The notes beneath the pieces are model-generated. The model did not search any database, was not told where the DNA came from, and saw only the letters and a list, made by a program, of their open reading frames with translations. Below, in pieces: positions 54,034 through 63,016 of a stretch of DNA of 64,000 nucleotides. This stretch comes from CATOSK01 sp034423195. Lineage in GTDB: Bacteria > Chloroflexota > Dehalococcoidia > Lucifugimonadales > UBA3495. A program made the position numbers and the translations under genes. Location of the stretch: assembly GCA_034423195.1 (NCBI GenBank), contig DAOUIZ010000070.1, positions 37,037 to 101,036 on the forward strand, written 5' to 3'. Each line of letters starts with the position of its first letter. Position 1 is the stretch's first letter.

Positions 54034-54070
54034 CCCGTCATCCCTGCGTAGGCAGGGACCCATACCCCCG
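54034..54070. repeat. CGTAGG-type inverted repeat
   Basis: CGTCATCCCTGCGTAGGCAG followed by GGACCCATACCCCCG. The arms TCCCTGC/GCAGGGA face each other across GTAG... Same family as 56565-56600 and 63817-63853. Confidence 0.65.
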
Positions 54071-54112
54071 TGGACTCGTTCGATCAGTGGCCGTGTGGCG
54101 CGCCGTAACCCC

Positions 54113-54547
54113 CTAACCGCCAATCTCCTCAAAGGGAGGCTCCGGCATCCCCGCCACCCACGTTGGGTCCCGCAGCTCCAGCCGGTTCCCGCTGGGATCG
54201 AAGAAGTACAACTCCCGTCCCGTAAAGAACCCCTGCGCCCGGTACACCAGCTGGTCTATCGGAATCTGCCGCGCCCGGAACTCCCGGCACGCGACCTCGA
54301 AGGTCTCCGGCGTCACCGTGAACGAGTGATGCACCCGCCGGTCCTCCGCGTTCTCCGGCCCCCGCGCCTCGTCCCGCTGGCACAGCAGTATGTTGTGGTC
54401 CCCCACGTTGAAGCACGACATCCCCGAGTTCCCCAGCCGTCCCTTGGGAGTCAGCCCCAGCAGCTCGCCATAAAAGTTCTCGGCCTCATCCAGGTTGTTC
54501 ACCGGAATCGACCAGTGGGTCACTCCCTCAATCTTCAAAACGCTCAT
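54113..54547 (-). CDS. VOC (glyoxalase/dioxygenase) superfamily protein
   Basis: A 144-residue single-domain vicinal-oxygen-chelate protein. VTHWSIPVNNLDEAENFYGELLGL carries the first metal His, RRVHHSFTV the second region, and ELYFFDPSGNRLELRD the terminal Glu. Reaction unknown. ATG 54547 is preceded by AAAGGAGGA; longer frames are rejected. It follows the NTF2-like gene by 31 bases on the same strand. Confidence 0.88.
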   Translation of the reverse strand: MSVLKIEGVTHWSIPVNNLDEAENFYGELLGLTPKGRLGNSGMSCFNVGDHNILLCQRDEARGPENAEDRRVHHSFTVTPETFEVACREFRARQIPIDQLVYRAQGFFTGRELYFFDPSGNRLELRDPTWVAGMPEPPFEEIGG

Positions 54548-54578
54548 AAAATCCTCCTTTCGCGGGTCAGGGAAAGGG

Positions 54579-54974
54579 CTACACCTGCGGCGACCCATGA
54601 TGGGCAACCATCTTCCAGCCGGAGGGCGTGCGCACGAAGATATTGGTTGCCAGTATCCCGAAGTTGTTGGCCCGCCCCTGCAGGACGCTGCTGATGTTCT
54701 CCACGCAGGTAACCCACCCCGTGTCGCCGTGGACCACCACGTTCACGTACTGCACGTTGAAGTGCATCAGCGTGGCGTTGTCGAATATGCCCTGCCAGCT
54801 TTCCCGGATGCGTTCCCAGCCCACCAGCGCCGACCAGCCGGGATGTACGCACAGCGACCGGTCCGACGTCACCCACGCCGCTTCCATCCCGTCGATGTCC
54901 AGGGCTCCGAAAGCCTGGTAGAACCGCTCATTGGCTTCCCTTACGGCCTCGGTATCGGTCAGGTCGGATGACAT
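54579..54974 (-). CDS. SnoaL/NTF2-like protein
   Basis: A 131-residue cone-shaped alpha+beta protein of the NTF2-like superfamily: EANERFYQAFGALDIDGMEAAWV, WERIRESWQGIFDN, and SGWKMVAHHGSPQ at the end. Members include isomerases, hydrolases and ligand-binding proteins. The sequence matches the common SgcJ/DUF4440-like type with a C-terminal WKxxHxH-like end. Probably co-transcribed with the VOC protein. Confidence 0.85.
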   Translation of the reverse strand: MSSDLTDTEAVREANERFYQAFGALDIDGMEAAWVTSDRSLCVHPGWSALVGWERIRESWQGIFDNATLMHFNVQYVNVVVHGDTGWVTCVENISSVLQGRANNFGILATNIFVRTPSGWKMVAHHGSPQV

Positions 54975-55098
54975 AAGTCCCTCGTCTTGGCGAGATGATT
55001 GGAGAGCCGCCTGCGTAGTCCCGTATTGTGGCGAAGGGCAGGTAATCCTGCCCTTCGAGAAAACAATCCACGCCGGATGAACCGGCGAAACCCGGGGT

Positions 55099-55713
55099 CT
55101 AGTGCATCGGGGAAAAGTCGGCGGGAATCATGATCTTGTTTTCCTGCCGGACCAGGAACTCCCGGGTCGGCGGCGGCCAGTGCTCGCTCTTGCCGGCCTC
55201 TTCCCGGATCCGGTTGCGCTCTTCCAGGTCCTTGTAGGGCCAGATGTGGACCCACTTGTTCAGCCCGCCCAGCTCGGTGTACATCCCGGCGGCCAGCGGG
55301 GAATACTCCTCCCGGTGCGGCACCGCGGCGGCCCAGCGCTTCAGGACCTCGCCCATCGTGCCGGGCTGGTAGGTGTAGCTCCGCATCTCGTAGATGTTGC
55401 CCAGGGCCTGGTCGCCCATCGGCCGCATGAAATCGGCGGGATTGTAGATCTCCGACTCCATGTTGAGGATGAGTCCGTCGCTGCGGGGCGGCCAGTTCGG
55501 GTCCTGTGCCGCCTCTTCCCGGATGCGCGTCCGCTCTTCCAGGTCCTCGTAGGGCCAGACATGGATGACCTGGTTCAGCGGCCCAATGTCGGTGTGCCAG
55601 AAAGCGCCCAGCTTGGAATACTTCTCCCGGTGGGGCAGCGCCTCGGCAAAGTTCGCCTCGAACTGGGGCGTTCCGCCGGGCTTCAGGGTATAGGTCCTCA
55701 CTTCGTAAATCAT
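55099..55713 (-). CDS. NIPSNAP family protein, two domains
   Basis: A 204-residue protein made of two NIPSNAP (dimeric alpha-beta barrel) domains. The first begins MIYEVRTYTLKPGGTPQFE and the second YEMRSYTYQPGTMGEVL; each holds HREEYSxLxAxxxTxxGxLNxxVHIWPYxDLEER. Function of bacterial members is unknown. The ATG has GGAGAC upstream, and a TATACT lies just before it (55732-55737). Confidence 0.9.
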   Translation of the reverse strand: MIYEVRTYTLKPGGTPQFEANFAEALPHREKYSKLGAFWHTDIGPLNQVIHVWPYEDLEERTRIREEAAQDPNWPPRSDGLILNMESEIYNPADFMRPMGDQALGNIYEMRSYTYQPGTMGEVLKRWAAAVPHREEYSPLAAGMYTELGGLNKWVHIWPYKDLEERNRIREEAGKSEHWPPPTREFLVRQENKIMIPADFSPMH

Positions 55714-55752
55714 TGCGTCTCCTACAGTATATTCTTTGAGGGTTTAAATGGA

Positions 55753-55801
55753 GCCGCCCAGCCGCCTTAGACAAGTTGCCTTTATTGGCGGCGAAAGCGG
55801 C
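55753..55801. repeat. GACAAGT-loop hairpin, copy 4
   Basis: GCCGC (55753-55757) pairs with GCGGC (55797-55801), extendable with one mismatch to 8 bp. The loop contains CTTAGACAAGTTGCCTTTAT and a second internal CCGCC/GGCGG pairing. Upstream of the NIPSNAP gene. Confidence 0.65.
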
Positions 55802-55969
55802 GCCTGTTAGAACAGACGGGCCTAGTCTAGCAAAAACCCCTAACCCCGGCAAACGTGATGCCCAACCCCGCGCGGTTCCCGGCTTGCTACCAGCGATGCC
55901 CGGTACTAGAATTGGTTCAATTCCCCGCCGGACGCTTTCCGGGCCTGCCGGCGGCAACCGAGGTGCAGA

Positions 55970-56542
55970 ATGGCCACCAGCAAAGTTCTCGAAACCAACC
56001 GCTTCCAGGACACCTTCGGCAAGCCCGCCGAGCGGGCCGCCAACAAGGTCAAGGAGTCCATGACTCCCTTCGTCCAGGATTTCATCCGCAACTCCCCCTT
56101 TGCCGTCATGGCCACCAGCGACGCCCACGGCAACTGCGACGCCTCCCCCAAGGGCGGCAAGCCCGGATTCGTCAAGATTCTCGACGACACCCACCTGCTC
56201 CTGCCCGACGTTGCCGGCAACCGCCTCTTCCAGTCCTACCAGAACTTGGACGCCAACCCCCACGTCGGCCTCCTCTTCATGATCCCCGGAGTAACCGACA
56301 CCGTGCGCGTCAACGGCAGTGTCAAGATTGTCGACAAGGACGATCTGGACCGCCTGGAAGTCGAGGTCTCCCTCTACGAAATCGACGAGCGCTCCCACCA
56401 CCTCCAGGGCATCCTCATCGAGGTCGAGGAGTCCTACGGCCACTGTCCCCGCGCCCTCACCTTCTCCCACCTCTGGGACCGGGACATCATCGCCGAGAAC
56501 TCCGCCGAGCGCCCCATCGCCGACCGCTCCACCAACCAGTAG
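55970..56542 (+). CDS. Pyridoxamine 5'-phosphate oxidase-fold flavoprotein
   Basis: A 190-residue split-barrel protein. FIRNSPFAVMATSDAHGNCDASPKGGKPGFV is the FMN-binding start of the PNPOx-like fold, followed by NRLFQSYQNLDANPHVGLLFMIPG and the RVNGSVKIVD strand. The C-terminal GILIEVEESYGHCPRAL segment is typical of the MSMEG_1061-like branch. These are usually F420- or FMN-dependent reductases rather than vitamin B6 enzymes. GAGGTG lies upstream of the ATG. Confidence 0.88.
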   Translation: MATSKVLETNRFQDTFGKPAERAANKVKESMTPFVQDFIRNSPFAVMATSDAHGNCDASPKGGKPGFVKILDDTHLLLPDVAGNRLFQSYQNLDANPHVGLLFMIPGVTDTVRVNGSVKIVDKDDLDRLEVEVSLYEIDERSHHLQGILIEVEESYGHCPRALTFSHLWDRDIIAENSAERPIADRSTNQ

Positions 56543-56564
56543 CCTCTTGCCAAACCGTTCTCTC

Positions 56565-56600
56565 CCGTCATTCCCGCGCAGGCGGGAATCCAGGCCCCCG
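56565..56600. repeat. CGTAGG-type inverted repeat
   Basis: CCGTCATTCCCGCGCAGGCG followed by GGAATCCAGGCCCCCG. Arms ATTCCCGC/GCGGGAAT. Form resembles neisserial dRS3-like ATTCCC-N8-GGGAAT repeats, which is a comparison of shape only. Confidence 0.75.
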
Positions 56601-56783
56601 CCGGAAGGTTGGCGGACTATCGGAAGCAAACCCTGTTTGGAACTATCGAGATACCCTTATCCTCCCGCCGGAGTCGATACCGATTCCGGCGGATTCACTA
56701 ACAGGAAGACAACATCACAGGCCCGCCCGCTCCCCCCAAGGCGGAGCCATTGGGAGCCCCCGGCCACTGGCCGGAGCGAGCGA

Positions 56784-56813
56784 GGCCCGTTCAGACAAGT
56801 TACCTTGCGGGCC
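56784..56813. repeat. GACAAGT-loop hairpin, copy 5
   Basis: GGCCCG (56784-56789) pairs with CGGGCC (56808-56813) around TTCAGACAAGTTACCTTG, followed by GAGGAGCG. Same sequence type as copy 7. Confidence 0.7.
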
Positions 56814-56851
56814 GAGGAGCGATTTAGAAAAAGCCCCGGCCACTGGCCGGC

Positions 56852-56906
56852 CCCGTCGCCCAGCCCTCTTAGACAAGTTGCCTGACTCGGGGGCGAAAGC
56901 GACGGG
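56852..56906. repeat. GACAAGT-loop hairpin, copy 6
   Basis: CCCGTCGC (56852-56859) pairs perfectly with GCGACGGG (56899-56906). The loop contains CTTAGACAAGTTGCCTGACT. Confidence 0.75.
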
Positions 56907-56919
56907 TGTCGGAACACGA

Positions 56920-56957
56920 GGCCCGTTTAGACAAGTTACCTTGCGGGCCGAGGAGCG
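56920..56957. repeat. GACAAGT-loop hairpin, copy 7, carrying the RBS of the M16 gene
   Basis: GGCCCG (56920-56925) pairs with CGGGCC (56944-56949) around TTTAGACAAGTTACCTTG. The following GAGGAGCG contains the GAGGAG 9 bases before the peptidase ATG. Between copies lie two near-identical GGCCACTGGCCGG blocks (about 56760 and 56837). The whole 56543-56964 gap is repeat material. Confidence 0.75.
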
Positions 56958-56964
56958 TTTTAAA

Positions 56965-59625
56965 ATGACCACCGTAGCCTTCGACAAAGTGACCCTGCCC
57001 AACGGCCTCGACGTTATCCTCCACGAGGACCATACCGTGCCGGTTGCCGCGGTCAACGTCTGGTACCACGTTGGCTCCAAGGATGAGCAGATGGGACGCA
57101 CCGGCTTTGCCCACCTGTTCGAGCACGTCATGTTCGAGGGATCCAAGCACCACAACAGCAGCCACTTTGAGCCTCTCCAGAAGGCCGGCGCATCCCTCAA
57201 CGGCTCCACCACCTCCGACCGGACCAACTACTGGGAGGACGTGCCCACCAACTTCCTCGAGCTCGCCCTATGGCTCGAAGCCGACCGGATGGGTTTCCTC
57301 CTCGACGCCCTCGACCAGCAGCGCTTCGACATCCAGCGCGACGTGGTCAAGAACGAGCGCCGCCAGAGCTACGAGAACCGCCCCTACGGCATGGCTCACT
57401 GGCACATTCAGGAAGCCCTCTTCCCCCTCCCTCATCCCTACCACTGGATGACCATCGGCTCCCAGGAAGACCTGGACGCCGCCAGCCTGGACGACGTTAA
57501 GGACTTCTTCCGCCGCTTCTACTCGCCCTCCAACGCCAGCCTTGCCGTCGCCGGCGACATCGACAAGGAGCACACCCTGGAGCTGGTCAACCACTACTTC
57601 GGCGACCTTCCCCCCGGACCCCAGGTGCGGCGCACCGCCCGCTTCGACTCCGGCCTGGCCGGACGGGTTGAACTGGAAATGCGGGACCGGGTTTCCCTCC
57701 CCCGGCTGTACATCGCCTGGCCTACTCCGCCCCACTTCAGCGAGGACGACGCTCCCCTGGAGCTGCTGCGGGCCGTCCTGGCCGACGGTCTCAGCTCCCG
57801 CCTTTACCGCTCCCTCGTCTACGAAAAGCAGATTGCCCAGACCGTCAGCGCCCGCTTCCGCGGCTCCGAAATTGCCGGCCAGTTCATCGTCGAAGGCACC
57901 GCCGCCGCCGGCCATTCCCTGGAGGAGGTCGAGCAGGCCATCGACGCCGAGTTGGACCGCATCCGGCGGGACCCTCCCATAGATGAAGAGATCGCCCGGG
58001 CCAAGAACCGCCTCGAAGCCGAGCACTACCGCCAGTTGGCCCGCATCGGCGGATTCGGAGGAAAGGCCGACTCCCTGAACTACTTCAACACCTTCGCGGG
58101 CGATCCCAACCTGGTCAACACCAGCATCGACGAATATCTCTCGGTGCAGCGGGAGGACATCGTCCGGGCCTGTGAGCGCACCTTGGACCATCGCCAGGTT
58201 CGCATGAAGGTCCGTCCCGAGGACTCCTACACTCCCGCCGTCACCGGCATTGACCGAACCGTCATGCCTCCGCCGGGTCAGGATCCCAGCTTCACCCCGC
58301 CGGTTCCCCAGCGGCGCACCCTCCCCAACGGCCTGGGAATCACCGTCGTCGAGAAGCGCGACCTTCCCATAGTCTCCTTCGGCCTGCTCGTTGCCGGCGG
58401 CACCTCCGCCGATCCTGAAGACCGGCCCGGGCTGGCCAGCCTCACTTCCCAGATGCTATCGGAAGGAACGGAAACCCGGAGCAGCCAGCAGATCGCCGAA
58501 GAGTTCGAGTTCATGGGCGCCCGGCTCCACTCGGAAACCCGCCGGGAGACGGCCTTCTTTTCCACCGAAACCCTGACGAAGCACTGGCCCACCGCCCTGG
58601 AGCTTATGGCCGACGTGGTCCTTCATCCCACCTTCCCCGACCACGAATGGGACCGGGTGCAGCGGGAACACATCACCGACCTCCAGCGGGCTCGGGACGA
58701 TGCCGGCTTCATCGCCGAACAGGTCATGCCCGGACTGCTCTTCGGCCGGACCAGCCCCTACGGCCACCCGTCCCACGGCACCGAGGAATCCGTTGCCGCG
58801 ATAACCACCGCCGACCTGCGCCGTCACTACCAGTCCGGCTTCGGCCCCTCCCGCAGCAACCTGCTGGTGGCGGGCGACGTTTCCGTCGACGAGGTGATGG
58901 AGCAAGCCGCCGCCGCCTTTGGCGTCTGGAACGGACTGGATCAGGCGGCTGCCTCCGAACCCTCTCCCCCGGCCTTGCCGGAAACGGCGCCCACCACCGT
59001 GTACCTCGTCGACAAGCCCGGCGCAGCCCAGTCAGTCATACGCGCCGGCCATCTGATGGTGGAACGGAAGCACCCGGACTATTTCAACCTGCTCCTGCTC
59101 AACTTCGCCTTCGGGGGCCAGTTCTCGGCCCGCCTGAACCAGAACCTGCGCCAGGACAAGGGTTACAGCTACGGCTTCAACTCCTCAATTGGCTGGTACC
59201 GCCAGCCCTCCCCCTGGGTGGCCGGCGGCAGCGTGCAGACCGCCATGACCAGGGAGTCCGTTATAGAGACCCTCAAGGAATTTGCCGACATCGGCGGCTC
59301 CCGCCCGGTAGACGCCGGTGAGTTGGCCTCGGCCCAGGAAGGACTCCTGCGGGGATTCCCCGCCGGTTTCGAGCGGCCGGGACAGGTGCTTGCCCAGCTC
59401 GTCCAGCTTGCCGCCCACCAGCTCCCCGACGATTACTTCGACACCGTCCGCTCGGGGATATCCGGTGTCAGCCAGGACTCCGTCGCCCGCACCGCAGCCG
59501 CCCACGTCCATCCCCAGGATTTGATTGTCCTGGTGGTCGGAGACCGGGCCGTCGTGGAACCCGGCCTGCGGGAATTGGGTCTGCCGATGGTGGTGCTGGA
59601 CCCGGCCGGCCAGGTGGTTGATTAA
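56965..59625 (+). CDS. M16-family zinc metallopeptidase, two-domain
   Basis: An 886-residue pitrilysin-type peptidase. The N-terminal half carries the inverted zinc motif HLFEH with downstream NYWEDVP and ERRQSYENRPYG regions. The C-terminal half (LPNGLGITVVEKRDLPIVSFGLLVAGG) repeats the fold without the zinc site, as in heterodimeric MPP-like pairs fused in one chain. No signal peptide is visible. ATG 56965 is preferred because GAGGAG lies 9 bases upstream; the open frame extends far upstream through repeats, and that part is not coding. Confidence 0.92.
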   Translation: MTTVAFDKVTLPNGLDVILHEDHTVPVAAVNVWYHVGSKDEQMGRTGFAHLFEHVMFEGSKHHNSSHFEPLQKAGASLNGSTTSDRTNYWEDVPTNFLELALWLEADRMGFLLDALDQQRFDIQRDVVKNERRQSYENRPYGMAHWHIQEALFPLPHPYHWMTIGSQEDLDAASLDDVKDFFRRFYSPSNASLAVAGDIDKEHTLELVNHYFGDLPPGPQVRRTARFDSGLAGRVELEMRDRVSLPRLYIAWPTPPHFSEDDAPLELLRAVLADGLSSRLYRSLVYEKQIAQTVSARFRGSEIAGQFIVEGTAAAGHSLEEVEQAIDAELDRIRRDPPIDEEIARAKNRLEAEHYRQLARIGGFGGKADSLNYFNTFAGDPNLVNTSIDEYLSVQREDIVRACERTLDHRQVRMKVRPEDSYTPAVTGIDRTVMPPPGQDPSFTPPVPQRRTLPNGLGITVVEKRDLPIVSFGLLVAGGTSADPEDRPGLASLTSQMLSEGTETRSSQQIAEEFEFMGARLHSETRRETAFFSTETLTKHWPTALELMADVVLHPTFPDHEWDRVQREHITDLQRARDDAGFIAEQVMPGLLFGRTSPYGHPSHGTEESVAAITTADLRRHYQSGFGPSRSNLLVAGDVSVDEVMEQAAAAFGVWNGLDQAAASEPSPPALPETAPTTVYLVDKPGAAQSVIRAGHLMVERKHPDYFNLLLLNFAFGGQFSARLNQNLRQDKGYSYGFNSSIGWYRQPSPWVAGGSVQTAMTRESVIETLKEFADIGGSRPVDAGELASAQEGLLRGFPAGFERPGQVLAQLVQLAAHQLPDDYFDTVRSGISGVSQDSVARTAAAHVHPQDLIVLVVGDRAVVEPGLRELGLPMVVLDPAGQVVD

Positions 59626-59656
59626 CCTTGCGCCTGGCGCACGGCCTCTCCAATGG

Positions 59657-60382
59657 CTACCGCAACCGGCTGATCGCCTCCTGCTGCGCCCGGAAGAGCG
59701 GCTCCACCCCCCGGCAGGCCAGGGAAAGCACCTCCGATACCCGGTGGCGCGGGAAAGGCGACGCCTCCGTCGCTCCCTGCAATTCCACCAGCTCCCCCCG
59801 GTCGGTCAGCACCACGTTGAAGTCCACCTGGGCGCGGAAGTCTTCCTGGTAGCAAAGGTCCAGCATCAGCTCATCATCCACCAGCCCGACGCTGGTGGCC
59901 GCCACCGCCCCCCGCAGCGGCACTTGCCGGAGCACCCGGTGGTCCACCAGAAGTTGGAAAGCCTGGTACAGGGCCACGTAGGCCCCGGTGATCGCCGCTG
60001 TCCGTGTTCCCCCGTCGGCCTGGATTACGTCGCAGTCGATCTGGACTGTCCGCTCCCCCATCGCTTCCAGGTTGGTCGCGGCCCGCAGCGCCCGCCCGAT
60101 CAGCCTCTGTATCTCCTGGGAGCGGCCGCTGACCCGCCCGCTGTCCCGGTCCCGCGACGTTCTGGTGTTGGTGGACCTGGGCAGCATCTCGTATTCCGCC
60201 GTCACCCACCCCTGCCCCTGCCCCCGCAGAAAGGCCGGCACCCTTTCCTCCATGGACGCCGAGCACAGCACCTTGGTCGCTCCGGTCTCGATGAGCGCCG
60301 AACCCTCCGCAAACTCCTGGAACCCTGGCGTGATCTTTATGGGCCGGGGCTGGTCCCACCGGCGCCCGTCAACTCGCTGCAA
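59657..60382 (-). CDS. rph: Ribonuclease PH
   Basis: A 241-residue phosphorolytic 3'-5' exoribonuclease that trims tRNA 3' ends. Family blocks are RPIKITPGFQEFAEGSALIETGATKVLCSAS, the conserved GWVTAEYEMLPRSTNTR, and GRSQEIQRLIGRALRA, with phosphate-binding DCDVIQADGGTRTAAITGAYVAL. Start is a TTG at 60382. It converges with the M16 gene, with only about 30 bases between stops. Confidence 0.95.
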   Translation of the reverse strand: MQRVDGRRWDQPRPIKITPGFQEFAEGSALIETGATKVLCSASMEERVPAFLRGQGQGWVTAEYEMLPRSTNTRTSRDRDSGRVSGRSQEIQRLIGRALRAATNLEAMGERTVQIDCDVIQADGGTRTAAITGAYVALYQAFQLLVDHRVLRQVPLRGAVAATSVGLVDDELMLDLCYQEDFRAQVDFNVVLTDRGELVELQGATEASPFPRHRVSEVLSLACRGVEPLFRAQQEAISRLR

Positions 60383-60487
60383 CTTTCCGTCCTTCCCCCG
60401 CCAAGTCCGGTCCCGTGATTCGGAAGGCGGGAGAGATTTGGCTTCCAGTATACATGAGCAGGTCTTGGCGGCGGACGCCCGGCGCCC

Positions 60488-62965
60488 TCATCGGACCTCG
60501 GTTTCCACCCAGACCCTCTCCCCGTCGGATGCAAAATGGATGGTCCCGTGCCGGGCCGTCTGGTAGATGCCTTCTGGCCCGACCACCCGTTCCAGCCGGT
60601 CCATAACCTCGGCGTGGGGGTGCCCGTACTGGTTGTCCGCTCCGGCGGATACCACCGCCGCCGAGGGGTTCACCACTTGCAGGAAAGCGTCGCTGGAGGA
60701 TGTCCTGCTGCCGTGATGCCCCACCTTCAACACATCGCTCTCCAATGCCGCACCGTTGGACAGCATCCGCCTCTCCGCTGCCTCCTCCACGTCGGCGGTG
60801 AACAGGAAGCTGATTTCCCGGTGGGAAAGCAGGAACGCTAGGGAGTCGTTGTTGCTGTTCCGCGTGGGACTCGCCAAAGCCTCCGCGTCCGGGTTGAGAA
60901 ACAACAGCCGGACATCCTGGCCCAGGTCTACCCGGTGTCCGGCGGATACGGGGATGGCCGGTGTCCCCGACCGGGCCAGGGCTTGTTTCCAGGCGGGTTC
61001 CAGCGGGGCGGACTGGTCGAAAGCCCCCACCAATGCCTGGCCCACCTGGTACCGGTCCAGGACCGCCGGCAGTCCTCCGGCATGGTCCTCGTCCAGGTGC
61101 GTCATTATCACCAGGTCCAGGCTGCGGTCCCAGAATGGCAGGACCTCCGACAACGCTCGGACCACGCTCTCCGAGTCCCGGCCTCCGTCGATTAGCACTT
61201 GCCGCCCTCCGGGGGTGACGATCAACGCGCTGTCCCCCTGCCCGACATCGAAGAAGTAAACGTGGAGCCGGCCGTCCCGTCCACTCGCCGCCTGCACCCA
61301 CAGCACTAACGCTGAGGATGCCATGAGAACTGCCAGCCCTATTGCTGCTGCGGATGTTCCTCCCGGTCGGATAGAAATTGGCTGGCCCCAGCTCGCCGTC
61401 GCCAGCCATTCCCCCAACCGCGCCCACACCTTCCTCCACCGCCTGCCCGCCCTCGTAACGCCCAGCGCGATGACCACCCCTCCATACCAGGCCCAAAGGA
61501 GCCACGGGCTGGCCCACTCCCCGGAAATCCCCGGGCTGGGCAGTCCGGTCGCCACCAACAGGAGGTACGAAATTGGCAGCCAGGACGACACAACCAGCAG
61601 CTGCCCTGCCAGCGGGTGCATCACTCCTCCCAGCGCAGTCACCAGCGACCCTCCCAACACGAAAGGCAGCGACGGCAGCGCCAGGATGGTCACTGGTATC
61701 CCCCAGACCGGAACGTTCTGGAAATAGTGGGCCACCAGCGGCAGCGTCCCCACCGTCGCACCCAATGACACAATCAGTCCCGATGTCGCCCACCGGACCA
61801 GGTGCGCGGCCCAGTTCCGCCACCATGCGCTTCCGCCATCTACGGCTTGGTGGACCAGCGCCGATGCCTTGGCCTGCCAGGGCAAGGCTATGATGATGCC
61901 CGCCATGGCGGTGAAGCTGAGCTGAAAGGACACCTGGAATATGGCCCTCGGGTCCATCGCGGTGATGATTAACGCAGCCAGGGACAGCGGGGCCAACGCT
62001 CCATAGGGACGGCCCAGGGCCGCAGCCGCTAGGAAAAGCGTCCCCATGATTCCCGCCCGCACCACGGAAACCGGCAGGCCGCTGATCAGGGCGTAGGCCC
62101 AGATGATCCCGACCGGCACGAGCCAATGCTGCCACCGCTGCCACCCCAGGGCCCATCCCGTTGCCGCCGTTGCGATGACCAGCAGGATGCCGACGTGCAT
62201 CCCGGATATCGCCAGCAGGTGCGCGGCCCCGCTCTTCCTGAACCCCTCCCGCACTTCCGGCGGAATCTGGGAACGCCATCCCAGCAGGAGCGCCTGCGCC
62301 AGCGAGGCGTGTGGTGCCGGCAGCGCTCTGTCCAGGCTCGCCGCCAGTTGTCTCCGCAGCTTGAACAACGGGACCTGCCAACTGTATCCGCTGGCGGACC
62401 CGGCCCATGTCGTCTCCCTGGCGAAGAACACCCCTTGAATCCCGTGACTTGCCAGGTACGCCTGGTAGTCGAACCCGTCGTCGGAGCCATCGTTAGAATC
62501 AAGCGGTGAACTTGCGCCCCGGACCTCGACCACATCCCCCGGCAGAAAGTAAGGCGGAGACCGCTCCGCCACCATGTTCGGGGGCGGTTGCGCGTAAACC
62601 AGGGTCTTGCCCGACGCGGGTTCCCAACCGCTGCCGGCGTCCACCGCATTCAGGGACAGCACGAACCTTACGAACCGGCGGGCCGTTTCGGGATCGCTCT
62701 CGACGCTTCCCCGCAGAACCGCCGGTTGAGCATCGCCCTCAAACGCAGGGAAACCCGGAACCGGCAGCGTCTCCGTCCGCCAGAAACCGAGAAACACGAA
62801 GGCAACCAGCACCAAGGTCAGCGGCTTCCTGTGTAGGACTCGTGTTGCCCCGGCCAAAGCCAGGGAAGCCCCCGCCAGGAGCAGCAATGCCTCCGCCGCA
62901 ACGTCGAACCGGGACCCCAGGAACAGCCCCGCCAACCACGCCGCCGCCAGCCATGCCAGCGTCAC
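60488..62965 (-). CDS. comEC: ComEC/Rec2 DNA-uptake channel protein
   Basis: An 825-residue polytopic protein for natural transformation. The N-terminal part holds two hydrophobic helices and an OB-like DUF4131 segment. The ComEC/Rec2 competence domain has many helices (HLLAISGMHVGILLV signature), and a C-terminal MBL domain carries VYFFDVGQGDSALIVTPGG and MTHLDEDHAGGLP with DHxGG-like zinc residues kept. It passes single-stranded DNA across the membrane. Start is GTG at 62965. It lies 51 bases after the comEA stop, in one operon. Confidence 0.94.
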   Translation of the reverse strand: MTLAWLAAAWLAGLFLGSRFDVAAEALLLLAGASLALAGATRVLHRKPLTLVLVAFVFLGFWRTETLPVPGFPAFEGDAQPAVLRGSVESDPETARRFVRFVLSLNAVDAGSGWEPASGKTLVYAQPPPNMVAERSPPYFLPGDVVEVRGASSPLDSNDGSDDGFDYQAYLASHGIQGVFFARETTWAGSASGYSWQVPLFKLRRQLAASLDRALPAPHASLAQALLLGWRSQIPPEVREGFRKSGAAHLLAISGMHVGILLVIATAATGWALGWQRWQHWLVPVGIIWAYALISGLPVSVVRAGIMGTLFLAAAALGRPYGALAPLSLAALIITAMDPRAIFQVSFQLSFTAMAGIIIALPWQAKASALVHQAVDGGSAWWRNWAAHLVRWATSGLIVSLGATVGTLPLVAHYFQNVPVWGIPVTILALPSLPFVLGGSLVTALGGVMHPLAGQLLVVSSWLPISYLLLVATGLPSPGISGEWASPWLLWAWYGGVVIALGVTRAGRRWRKVWARLGEWLATASWGQPISIRPGGTSAAAIGLAVLMASSALVLWVQAASGRDGRLHVYFFDVGQGDSALIVTPGGRQVLIDGGRDSESVVRALSEVLPFWDRSLDLVIMTHLDEDHAGGLPAVLDRYQVGQALVGAFDQSAPLEPAWKQALARSGTPAIPVSAGHRVDLGQDVRLLFLNPDAEALASPTRNSNNDSLAFLLSHREISFLFTADVEEAAERRMLSNGAALESDVLKVGHHGSRTSSSDAFLQVVNPSAAVVSAGADNQYGHPHAEVMDRLERVVGPEGIYQTARHGTIHFASDGERVWVETEVR

Positions 62966-63016
62966 GTCTGGGTATTGTTGGCGGGACCCGGCCCGACGGG
63001 AGTGGCTGGTTCCGGG

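Noticed and set aside
55855..56964. Open frame extending the M16 peptidase upstream by about 370 codons
   Set aside because: It overlaps the PPOX gene in another frame and runs through hairpin repeats; translated composition is R/P-rich, and a good RBS exists at ATG 56965.
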